Source: Atopsyche davidsoni (Eukaryota; Arthropoda; Insecta; Trichoptera; Hydrobiosidae). From it: a DNA stretch of 64,000 nt. The notes below the pieces were generated by a model. That model ran no database searches, was not told where the DNA came from, and saw only the letters and a list, made by a program, of their open reading frames with translations. A program made the position numbers and the translations under genes. The stretch covers positions 8,742,001 through 8,806,000 of the forward strand of contig JAILWY010000001.1 of NCBI GenBank assembly GCA_022113835.1. Reading direction: 5' to 3'. Below, piece after piece: positions 11,549 through 20,800 of this stretch; within the stretch, counting starts at the first letter, position 1; each line of letters begins with the position of its first letter.

Positions 11549-11610
11549 AAACTGTTTGATAATGCCAACGTGAAAGGTTGGCGAAACCGGTCACTAATAA
11601 AAATAAAAAT
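11549..11610 (+). ncRNA. Hammerhead ribozyme-like motif, right arm
   Basis: The core region TTGATAA (11556-11562) stands where an active ribozyme has CTGATGA. It is followed by a perfect 6-bp stem II, GCCAAC (11564-11569) with GTTGGC (11577-11582), a 7-nt loop GTGAAAG, the invariant GAAA (11583-11586), then CCGGTC with the expected cleavage after C11592. ACCGGT is self-complementary; a minimal palindromic stem III is a feature of Penelope and retrozyme hammerheads, which cleave best as dimers. Stem I is poor here, and the two changes in the core (C3 and G8 positions) predict weak or no activity. Confidence 0.55.
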
Positions 11611-11699
11611 GTGGAAAATCACTTAAGTATTTTATTAAAAAATTATTGTATTATAATATGATATATGGGATGTTTTTAATGTCATAAGACGTCAAGCGT

Positions 11700-11990
11700 T
11701 TGTTGATGTGATGCGTTACAGATGATCGCTCTTTTCGCCCGTATTTAAGGCGGACTTCCCACAGCTCATCCGCGACTCTGGGCCGCGATCATGTCATGCT
11801 GTGAATGTGAATGCAATACTAGGGAATAGGCAAAAAGTGCAACCAGAGACTTCGCAATGGCGGCCCGCATCCCGCATGGCGGAGATACTCGCGCGGGGCT
11901 GACTTATCGTGAGCGGCGCAATTAAAAAAATATCGCTTTTGTTGCGACTCCCGTGATAACCGCGTGCCCGTGGAATGGGGGATCTGAACC
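11700..11990. other. CpG-rich island
   Basis: GC-rich tract right of the inverted repeat, with ATGGCGGCCCGCATCCCGCA and a GCGCGGGGC core. It contains CAAAAAGTGCAACCA (about 11829-11843), which recurs at about 61094-61108 next to another island. No coding frame is convincing. Confidence 0.4.
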
Positions 11991-12783
11991 CGAAATAAAA
12001 TTTATGAGATAATTCTTACTTTTATTGATTTGAAATATATCAAATAAACATAGGTTTTTTGCGGCCGTTGTTTCTTTGGTGTTGAGCTGTTTCGAGTTTT
12101 CGGTACTTTGACGCTAAATAACGCTCGACAAAATCCCGAAAACACGAAGATAAATATTTAGAAATCTTTAAATATGCTGTTTCAATGGCAACGCCGTTTC
12201 GTTTTCATCCAAATTGTCACTACTTCGCATAAACTTTTTGTAATCTCTTTGAAATGATGAATTGTACATTTTTGTATTTTATTTTTATCGATAAGACCGA
12301 TATCTTAATTACAAGTGGAAAGGGAAAAATATTTTTGGACGAGCAATAAACACTTTCTTAACCGATCGTTATTTTTGTCATCCTCCAATTTTTTTTTGAT
12401 ATTTATAGATGTGGGAACGGTTTATCAATAGGTACTCCAAAATCGTGGCATTAAAACCTCTAGCTTTGATTTTGTAAGAGGTTTCAAGCATCGCCCATAT
12501 TATCGCTGATGACGTCACATGTGTAGTATCCTGTGGTCTCCGGAGCACCCGATAAGTGACCGAATAGTAGTTTTCTATACAATCGTTTATTATTTGCTTC
12601 AATAAGCCCTGATTATATTATCTGCTGGTATATTATCGATATTTTTTTTGAGCTGCTCTCGAATGTTGGGCCCTTATTAGTTCTTCACATCTGGTTCCTA
12701 AATTAATAATCGATCTCTGATACATACATATAAACTAATACACTTGGTTAGCAACATATGTGTGTAATTTATTTTTTTAAAAT
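11991..12783. other. AT-rich non-coding stretch
   Basis: Nothing supported. A 7-bp TTTTCGG / CCGAAAA inverted pair near 12095-12145 is short enough to be chance. Confidence 0.5.
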
Positions 12784-12883
12784 GTGTGTTGCGGGGCTTA
12801 CAAGGTGTGGCTTATTATGTGATGGCGTACACGGATTTCTCTGTTTTCGTTATTGAGTTTGTGTAGGGAAAAATATGTGTAAA
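12784..12883 (-). repeat. Interspersed repeat RF1, copy 4
   Basis: Reverse-strand copy with GGGGCTTACAAGGTGTGGCT, GGCGTACACGGATTTCTCTG and TTCGTTATTGAGTTTGTGTA, ending near ATATGTGTAA. The homology stops where the palindromic centre should begin, so this copy lacks the half preserved in copy 3. Confidence 0.7.
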
Positions 12884-13075
12884 ACATTACATATGTCAAA
12901 TATATTAAAATACACATACTTACTTTGAATGTGTAGCACTAAATGTGTTTAAATGTGTAATTTATATTTGATTTTAAAAATGTCAACGGCGCACCGTATA
13001 GGCCAATTTAAATATATATAGTACGTATCATATGTAGATTATGATTGTTAAAAAAAGGTCTCGCTAAATTGCAAT

Positions 13076-13149
13076 GACTCGTTAGCATAGTTGGAAAATG
13101 CACCGGCCATGTAAGCTTGGGGATGTGAGTTCGAATCCCACGCAAGTCA
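13076..13149 (+). tRNA. tRNA-like cloverleaf (pseudogene or SINE head)
   Basis: A 74-base segment folds as a full cloverleaf. Acceptor: 13076-13082 with 13142-13148, one mismatch. D stem: GCAT / ATGC around AGTTGGAAA. Anticodon stem: 13103-13107 with 13115-13119, one mismatch and one G.U. T stem: 13125-13129 with 13137-13141, one mismatch, loop TTCGAAT. Box A (TAGCATAGTTGG) and box B (GTTCGAATCC) match the Pol III consensus. The anticodon would be TGT (Thr), but position 33 is A instead of the near-universal T and there are three stem mismatches, so a working tRNA is unlikely. A tRNA-derived SINE head or tRNA pseudogene fits better. No second copy is seen here. Confidence 0.6.
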
Positions 13150-13157
13150 CGATGATA

Positions 13158-13164
13158 TTTTTTT
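13158..13164 (+). terminator. T7 run, Pol III-type terminator
   Basis: Seven T residues start nine bases after the tRNA-like segment. That is the right place and length for Pol III termination of a transcript driven by its internal A and B boxes. Confidence 0.5.
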
Positions 13165-13289
13165 GAGAGTTTCTTTGATCATTTTCAATGGGTGAAAAAA
13201 TGTGCCTAATCATATTATAGTCGGTTAAACCTTAGCTAAATAGTTCATATTTCAAACGTGTTAAAAGGATTGCAATTAAATAATTTTGA

Positions 13290-13620
13290 AGTATTCACCG
13301 GGCACGCCTCGGCCATTGATAAGTGTGGAGTGTCTTCCCATTGGCCGTGGCGCAGCCGTCCCTCTCGCACTCATCAGCTCCGGCCGAGGCAATAGTTGGC
13401 AAGAGGCGGCACATGGCGTTCCGTTACTCACTTTTTCCCCGAGCAGCTCGGTCTGAGCGTCTAAGGTTATGCTCCCAGCGCGGGAGGGCTTGCGGATATC
13501 CGGCTTGGATGAGGAGGTATTGTTGATGCAGATCGCTGATTAAAAATGGCTGGGAACCTCGCAGCCTTCTAGGCCGGGGCGCGGACGAAAGTAAAAACAT
13601 GCCGGCGTGCTGTCGACATC
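13290..13620. other. CpG-rich island
   Basis: GC-rich tract with overlapping open frames on both strands (13323-13526 plus, 13424-13708 minus), neither resembling a protein. The sharp edges against AT-rich flanks suggest a constrained or regulatory element rather than drift. Confidence 0.4.
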
Positions 13621-16435
13621 GACAACTCTGCAAGCAACCATTATTTTTTACAGACTCATTCACATTATTGACTAGATGCCTTGTAAGTAGAATAATCGCA
13701 TTCGTCAAATTGCTTTTATCGTTATTCCATTGCTTTCATGAACCTATTCTAGTAAAGAGCATCTGCTAACATTAAAGTTACTTTGTATTTTGCATATTGG
13801 CGCAAGATTTTTAACCATGCTGTTATTAAATTATATCTAAAATGTAGAAATTGCCCGAAGTATTATTATATTTGCTTTCTCTCGGATAAAGTCTTACCAT
13901 TTGGTGAACGAAATAATTTGCACAGAGCGACGTTACGATCTGGTATGGAAAGATAATTAAAAACCGTTCATTGATCGGCAAGTTCTTTATATTTTAGCTC
14001 AGTGTAATATTTCGTAATGCCGAGGGAGAATGTTTACGAGAAATAATGGTGGATACGCTTTTGCACTATCTGAATGCATTTTATGTGCAACAATAATAAA
14101 ACGAAAAGCCATTATTTTTTATGTCACATTTTATATTACGTTTCTAACCGTTGTGTGTTATTTCACACACGTTTCCATGCAATAAAATGAAAATATTATA
14201 TATATAAAATTATATATTTTTTTTTCTTTTATTGTTTTCAGTTGTGTGATTTAGATTTAGATCAAGTTTTTATAATATTCCTGCACAGTGATAGAACCCC
14301 AAAAACTGCATAGATTTCAAAATATAAATATGTATAATTAATTGTCAATCATTGTAGGGTTAAAAAATATATTGAATGAAACTTTTATAAAATGATAGTA
14401 AAATAATTATTTGGAAAATAAAATACAACTAAAGTAAATGTATTTTATCATTATTTTATTTTATAATAAATATCATAATGTTAATACATAATATATCTTA
14501 TAATATAAATAAATTTATTTAGCATTTGGCTGTCGTATCTCTCGACAATAATCCAGATTAATTTATTGACCAGTCTGCGGTCTCTGGTCCATTAATTCCA
14601 GCCTGCAGTTTGTTTGACCGACTAAGGATTGGTCAGCATATTTGCCTCTCTTGTCATACTAAATGTCAAGGCTGACCAGTGACGAGTTTTTTTATTCATT
14701 TCTCCATTAGGAAGGAAGTATAAAAAATACGTGTTTCGCTACTAGATAGATTTCTTTTGCGCGATCTAGAATCCTTTCTAAAATATTTGGTTTTTATGTA
14801 AGAATCAGGATCTGCGTTTGGTATTTTGAACGTGGCATTAAGGACGGCAATTAATCGTGTCTGAAAAATGTGTTGACATTTTAAATTTGATAGTGGGATG
14901 AACTGGCATGTTCCTGAAATATCATGTTTTAAGAAATATTTGACCTTTTTTTAATAATTATTCACGTCTTTCAATCGCGGTGGTCTAAATTCATGCCAAT
15001 ACGTTTTAAAAAATGATAATGTATTTTATGAAAAATGGTTGGATTTGTATCACTCAATATTTTAATAAGAAAACAAATTCTAATAACTAATTTAATAAGA
15101 GCTTACGATCATAATTATTTAAAACTTTTATGCATTTCATGGTCAGTTTTTATAATCTGAAGTAGCCTTTGAAAAGCGAAATCGCTTTCAAATACAAATA
15201 GTTGTAATCTCCTAGCCGTTCTGCTATATTTAAGAGTGAAGACGACGTATGGATCAGCCTGTACCAACACTTATCTTTTTCTAGTTTTATACGGCAGAGA
15301 AGGGTTAGAATTTATTACCTTTAAAATGTTTTACCGGAGAATATAATGTTAATTTTTTTATTTTCATTTTAAAAAAAAGACTGTGGCATTTAGGTTATCA
15401 CTTATTTTCTTACAGCGTGTGTTTAAATTTTTATAACACAACTCCAGACATAGAAACGAAGCCTTGAAATGGTTTTAGGTTGTATCAAATGTCGAGAAGG
15501 AAAATGCCAAGAATAGATCACTGACTCAAACCTGTGAGGTTGTATAGCATGATGGGTGCATGTATAATAAAATTTCGGTCCTTATATTGAATGCTTAGAC
15601 AAAAATATTTTTACAGTAATCAAAACCTTTTCTCTATTATTAATATAAAAATTATTTTTTAGTATCTAAACAAGATATGAAGTTTCAACATCAATTAAAA
15701 ATATAACCAAACATAGTATAATGTCTAGCGCAGTCATTGTAATTCGACCTTAGAGCAATTGTTGGATGTAATGTATTAGAAACAATCCGATAAGTATTTC
15801 TGATTGTCATTAAGCGATTAATTTCTCTTCGGAAAAAAAACAGCATTGAGGAAAACGAGTATGTTAATCTATCCATAAGGAAACTTAAAGATTAATACAA
15901 TAATTATTGAGTACACGTTATTGCAAGTCGGTACTATCTAGATTTTTTTTTATTGATTTTACATGTACATGCACACACTCTCATTTCTCGTAAATTTATC
16001 AATACGTATATCTCTAGTGTAATCTCTTAAATTGATGTGATATATCAAGAACTTCTATATAATTAATTTGTACATTTTTTATTTAGTTAGTTACACATTT
16101 TTTGGTATTTACACTATTTCAGAAGGTTTAATTTAAAGCACAGTTATTTTATTTTTTTTGCATCAACACTTTATAACAAAAATATTTTACGAAAAATAAA
16201 AAATCCCACTCACGAATAAATTTATTATTTAATAATCGAGCTAATGTTTTTAGTCCCTGTAGTATTTCAGTTTTGTGAGTTTCAACGGCTCGCATGCATC
16301 ACGAGTAATATAAAAGCTGCAGAGAATTGCAAGCCACACTGACTTCAGGGGAAATTTGATTTGATTAGTAAATCTAATTTATATGATTTAAAAGTAATCA
16401 TAGTTAATGTTTATGCTTTTATTATACATCATATA
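13621..16435. other. AT-rich non-coding stretch
   Basis: Contains a strong isolated acceptor-like site (pyrimidine tract, then TTTTCAG, ending 14241) and a cluster of GACCAG / CTGGTC palindromes at 14568-14678. TATAAAAGC at 16309-16317 sits upstream of the 16.5-kb island but has no well-spaced initiator. Nothing coding. Confidence 0.5.
14568..14678. promoter_or_regulatory. Clustered GACCAG / TGGTCAGC palindromes
   Basis: GACCAG (14568-14573) pairs with CTGGTC (14584-14589); TGGTCAGC (14630-14637) pairs with GCTGACCA (14671-14678). Four copies of one half-site within 111 bases suggest a protein-binding cluster, with TGACC reminiscent of nuclear receptor half-sites. Structure alternatives are weak because the loops are long. 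Confidence 0.25.
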
Positions 16436-16439
16436 ACGT

Positions 16440-16740
16440 TGTTGAGCGTCGGTCTGCTCTGGACTATCGTATTTAACGGCGAAGAAGCGAAAGCCGACGT
16501 GCCCGCGGCTCCTTCCGCGGGGCCACTCACGAGCACTATGTCGTGTAGACGGCGAGCTACTTCTGTCTCTAGCTCAGTATCACAGCTCGGAGATGCACTC
16601 GCTTCGTGTGCACGAAGAATGCAATCGAGCCAATAATGCGCATGATGCGGAATAGTTCTCCGCGAGAGCCTGGCTCTGGGCAGGCCTCGTCCACCGCGCT
16701 CACGCTCCTCTAGCATGCAGGGAAACGATGATTTCTAGCG
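16440..16740. other. CpG-rich island
   Basis: GC-rich tract open on both strands (16361-16636 plus, 16429-16716 minus). The two long overlapping frames exclude each other, and neither has recognisable motifs. The right end contains CGTCCACCGCGCTCACGCTC. Confidence 0.4.
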
Positions 16741-17867
16741 AGGTTTGCAAGTATTCGGCCTTGGTCTGTTTTACTGGAGGCATGCTCGCACAGACTAATC
16801 ACAGGAAAAATTAAATGGTGTCGCAAATAGATTAACTCTTTACTGTCGAAACTATACTTGTCGCATACTTGTTTTTGAAGAAGAGAGAATAAATGTTCTT
16901 AAATCAAAGAATACTGAAATAATTTGTGATTTATTATTTAAAAGAAAAATTCGTCAATCAAACCATTAAAAATGAATCTTACAGATTCGTATTTTAAATA
17001 CACATAATTGATTTTGTATAATTAAAAATTATTGACTTATTATAAATTTTGGAATAAATGGCTTGTTTTTTATCAATTATTTGTTTAATTGCATGCTATG
17101 GGGTGGCCTTGTATTGCAGATATGCCTAGACGGTACGTAAATGACGCATTACAATGGACAGTGATTTTTACAGAGTAAATGTGTAAGTATTTCTAAAAAA
17201 TATCTACTTTTTATTTTTGCAAAAAAATTATTAAAAATCGACCTCTACAATATCGAAAATTTAGATTAGTACAGCGTAAAATAATATGTTTTGAGTAATG
17301 AAATTTATATAAACGTAGGAAATAAGTTTTAGAAACACCGTTAGTTATTTTATATATATATTTGGTTGGCTCCAGAAATAGTTGCTTGTAGTTCTGTTTT
17401 ACGCGCTACCTTGCATTACAATATACTTTCAATTCACCGATGATTTGTTATAATTCAAATGAAAGGGCAGTTTAGCTGCGCGTAGCCTTTTCCAAACCTT
17501 GAATTAGTCTGGTTTGCTAAAACTTTAGTATCGTAGTGATGGGCACAGTAAGATTTTTCTTATTATTAAATTAGCTTAAAAATATATATATTTGATGTAT
17601 CAAATAATTTGTTTATCTTATCTGAAATATAAAGTTCCTCGACACCAGTTGTTTAAAAATATTATCTTTGAAAAATCTAATTATTTGTACTCACAAACAC
17701 AAATATCCGACATTAAAACTATTACTTCTCATTCAACAAATATTAATATTTTTATGAGTTAATATATTATTAATTACTATCACTTTCATTTTTAAGGGAT
17801 TTTATTTGTTAATATAATATAATACACAGACATTCGTCTCATTTTCATCACCTTTAAAACTGATGTT
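16741..17867. other. AT-rich non-coding stretch
   Basis: No feature supported; several short TA runs. Confidence 0.55.
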
Positions 17868-18077
17868 ATGTCTCTGTTGTTAAATGTCTCAAACTGCCTC
17901 AATTTTCACTTAAATTTCTTGGTCAGGATCCCAGACCAGCTGCTCGGAGAAAGAGAACTGACGACGGTAAAAAACGTATGGCTTCCCATTTTGACTATAA
18001 TTATTGCCCAAGGAAATATCGTAGGAAAAGGGTGCATTGGAAGCAGGAAATTATATAAGGACATATATTCAATGAAA
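17868..18077 (+). pseudogene. Possible LINE C-terminal relic (weak)
   Basis: A 70-codon frame whose end reads IIIAQGNIVGKGCIGSRKL. It resembles the I-I-Q-G-K-I-x-G-K-R-x-x-G-R-R-K segment near the C terminus of RTE/Jockey-type insect ORFs. It lies directly upstream of RF2 copy D, so RF2 might be the 3' end of such an element. There is no tail or target duplication, and the first 35 residues are not informative. Confidence 0.25.
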
Positions 18078-18118
18078 TAGTCACCAATTTGATGGCCAAT
18101 TAACTTCTCAGAGCAGAT

Positions 18119-18171
18119 CGGTGACCATGTCACTGAACATGTATTTATCCTAGGCCAGTCTTGCAATGATA
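18119..18171 (+). repeat. Interspersed repeat RF2, copy D (partial)
   Basis: CGGTGACCATGTCACTGAAC followed by ATGTATTTATCCTAGGCCAG matches the first third of RF2. The CATGGTTTTCTTAGGG block that should follow is missing. Confidence 0.55.
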
Positions 18172-18196
18172 TCTAATAAAATATATAAAAATAATA

Positions 18197-18320
18197 TTTA
18201 TTTATTCGTTCAATCGATTGTGCCCTTCATTGGTCGTTAGTCAAGCGGCGTGTCCTTAGTTCTCCAGTCGTTCTGCAGCCGGAACTGCATCAGCGGCGAC
18301 TCGTGCACCATCTCTGCAAC
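18197..18320 (-). CDS. Terminal-exon-like segment, 24-codon frame
   Basis: Read on the minus strand this holds, in order: a pyrimidine-rich acceptor ending TTGCAG (18315-18314), an ATG frame of 24 codons (18311-18240) reading VHESPLMQFRLQNDW then RTKDTPLD, TAA (18239-18237), and AATAAATAAA starting 31 bases after the stop (about 18206). Most codons end in G or C, unlike the surrounding AT-rich DNA but like its own GC island. I do not recognise the peptide. The order acceptor, frame, stop, poly(A) signal is what a last exon looks like, but each piece is short and AATAAA is common in AT-rich DNA. A + strand frame is also open across it. Confidence 0.25.
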
Positions 18321-18560
18321 TAACTACGGGCTCGGCAGGCGGTGCGGAGGGAATGCGGCTAGCTTAAATTATGCATTGTTCCGCTGAGTGTTATAATTCC
18401 GGCGGACAGGCGGCAGGCGTGCCTCCTACATCGACACGTGAGAATAACATTATCTCGAGACGGATACGACTGCGAGTAAGAACCGACAGTTGATTTCACG
18501 GCCTGCGGACTCCCGGTGGCCGAATGTCAGCTCCGCCAGATGACTGCAAGGAAACGAAGA
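18230..18560. other. CpG-rich island
   Basis: Broad GC-rich tract around and upstream (minus sense) of the terminal-exon-like segment. Beyond about 18330 no frame persists on either strand; features such as GGCGGACAGGCGGCAGGCG look non-coding. Confidence 0.4.
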
Positions 18561-18929
18561 TTTTGCGAGTTTTGCCTTGCAAAAGAGTCCAAGAGATCTA
18601 ATCTTTATGTCTCACATTATTGGAAAACTTTAGAATGCCGATCCGTATAATTTATGAAGCTGCGGCATTTATAAAACTTGTTTTTTTATGATGCGTCCAT
18701 TAAAATATTGCGTGCCCGACTGTGTCGTTAAATTTTAAATCTTTTTATTCTTACAAAGCGTTAGTTGATTCACGATCATGAAGCATAATTTTGATAATTG
18801 ATGTTTGTTAATTTAGTTCTACGTTTCACTTTCTGTAGTTTCGCATCCTCGGTAAACGGCATCTAATCGTTACAATTTGTCAAAGAACCGTTTAAGTGCA
18901 CAAAAAAATGCGTGGCTTTATTTCGGATT

Positions 18930-19110
18930 GAAAAAATCCGCCGTGCCGTGGGAAGCGCGGTTTTCACAGATCCGAGATTTCGGCGCCTCGCGGATTCTCT
19001 CGGTGCGCCGCTTTATAGCGGAAGTCGCTTAATTAAATTTATTCTCGGTTTACTTTGATATCTCGTGACTTATAACGCTGGGAGATGCGGAGCGATCGCA
19101 TTAGCGGATC
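18930..19110. other. CpG-rich patch
   Basis: Short GC-rich tract with repeated GCGCCTCGCG / GTGCGCCGC motifs and CGATCGC. No frame and no repeat homology elsewhere in the window. Confidence 0.35.
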
Positions 19111-19261
19111 TCGGTATTACATAATTATTACTCAGGTATAGAGTTAAACCTGCATTATGAATAACAACGTAACGAATGTACCTTGAGATATTTTTATTCA
19201 TTCATATGTTTTATATCACAGTGGGCGTATGGGGGCTTCCTTTTTAATTCCGGAGCTTTAG

Positions 19262-19430
19262 TAGGAAATGTTCAAATAATAATATTATTAGGCAGCAGCA
19301 ATACGCAGATCTTTCCTTCGAATTCAAAACTGCGGTTTAGAAAGTCCCGGGGACCACTACCCTATCCTCCCTAAGAAAACCTTGAACAGACAAATACGTT
19401 CAGTGATCTGTACTCCAAACTCTTCTGAGA
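19262..19430 (-). repeat. Interspersed repeat RF2, copy B
   Basis: Reverse complement gives ATCACTGAACGTATTTG, AAGGTTTTCTTAGGGAGG, GGTCCCCGGGACTTTCTAA, ACCGCAGTTTTGAATT and CTGCGTATTGCTGCTG, in the same order as copy A. It extends further at the first end (CTTTCTCAGAAGAGTTTGG) than copy A. Confidence 0.65.
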
Positions 19431-19639
19431 AAGGCAGAATTAAGTTTTAAATATTAACATCATTTCCTTTTTAATTGTCAAGCTCCAAATTTTTAATTAT
19501 TAAAACCATCAGAATCATCTGCATTTTATAAATTTGAGAGCGGGAAAAACCAGCTAAATGAGTTGAGTGGTTTTGCAAAACCAATTATTTATTTTACATA
19601 TTTATCAATAATTCTTCCTCCATCTTTTTGACATTTAAT

Positions 19640-19960
19640 ATTTGAAATCTCACGGGCTGGACACGTGCTCGCCGGTAAGCAGACACTAATTGCATTGCGC
19701 GAGCATCGTCCCCGCTATGGCTGCAGGCGGGCTCTCTGCCAAGGCGAGGCGTCCAGCCGAAACCAAGCCCGAAACCCACAAACGGCTCCTACAAATTGTT
19801 GTAAATCTTCAACTTCGCCGCTTATGCCCGCACTGACATAATTTCAACGAAATTGGATTACTTCACACGCCGGGCCGCCCCGCCCGGCGCCCGCGAGGCT
19901 TACCCGCGGGGCGACTGGCGTTTCTCCTGGTCAGGTAGATGTACCGGAGTGCTGCTGGTG
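19640..19960. other. CpG-rich island
   Basis: GC-rich core CCGGGCCGCCCCGCCCGGCG near 19870. The 61-residue minus frame at 19594-19779 crosses its edge into AT-rich sequence and is not believed. CTGGTCAG|GTAGAT near 19935 has combined acceptor-donor order but a weak donor. Confidence 0.4.
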
Positions 19961-20459
19961 TAACTGTAGACTTTTAATATCTACCTCCATAAAAAAATTA
20001 TATATATATATATATTCAAACACTCCAAACTTTTACATAATTAATAAAAAATATATAAATATGTTAAAAAATTGCTTGTAAAGTGTATCAGAATAACTAG
20101 AGTTTTACACAAGCTTTTGCTCAAAGGATACTTGGCCCTATTTCGAATTTAAATTCAATATAAGTCTCTTTTCATGGAGGCAGAAGATATTTAAATTAGT
20201 GTTATCTGAATATTTAATTTATTACTAACCCTATTCTTCACGAGCTGCGAGCCACCACACGATGAAGATGGACATATACATTTAAAAATTATAATGGACA
20301 TTGAAAGTAATTGCGGGAGTGCCGGCCTTATAAAATGATTCAAAGAAATAATATTATTAAATTAGCAGGCAATTTGTGATGATATAATGAAGTGATTTTT
20401 ACTTGTTGAATACCGGAGTTTGCGCAGCATAATATGTAATAATTGTTGATTAATTTGTA

Positions 20460-20800
20460 TGGGCGTCGTCGGCTTATACTCGTAAATTCGCTACCGCATT
20501 TTATCGCGGCTGCATTGCTCCGCCCGCGCCGGCACGCACGCCAACATCGCGGCAATTAGCGTGTCAATCAATATGTGATAGGTCAGTACCAGTGCCAGTG
20601 CCAGAGCCAGTAGCGAACCGGGGAGGTCTAGTAAATTCCTCTGCCCTGCTGACCTCCAAAACGACCAGATTACAATGCTCAAACGAAGACGGCCCGGCCG
20701 CATTGCGAGCGGGAAAATGCGATCTTTCCAATGTTGCCACACGCAAAGGGCGATTTCGAATTCCCGCGCCGCTCGGCATTCCCTGCTTGCGTGATTATAT
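20460..20800. other. CpG-rich island with CCAGTG hexamer run
   Basis: GC-rich tract containing a short imperfect hexamer repeat (CCAGTGCCAGTGCCAGAGCC, about 20589-20608). Frames are open on both strands (20564-20779 and 20592-20861), so neither is trusted. Confidence 0.4.

Larger units (their letters stand above)
11425..11642. repeat. Long inverted repeat: head-to-head Penelope-like terminal segments
   Basis: Two 94-bp arms (11425-11518 and 11549-11642) are reverse complements with about two mismatches, separated by a 30-base AT-rich loop. Each arm carries a hammerhead-like core described in the two ncRNA entries. Penelope-like elements are known for terminal repeats bearing hammerhead ribozymes and for inverted or partial repeat arrangements. 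No Penelope reverse transcriptase or GIY-YIG domain is found nearby, so this is at most a pair of terminal fragments. The near identity of the arms implies a recent origin or gene conversion. Confidence 0.8.

Noticed and set aside
13108..13114. Functional tRNA-Thr(TGT)
   Set aside because: Position 33 is A, not T, and three stems have mismatches; only the fold and promoter boxes are retained.
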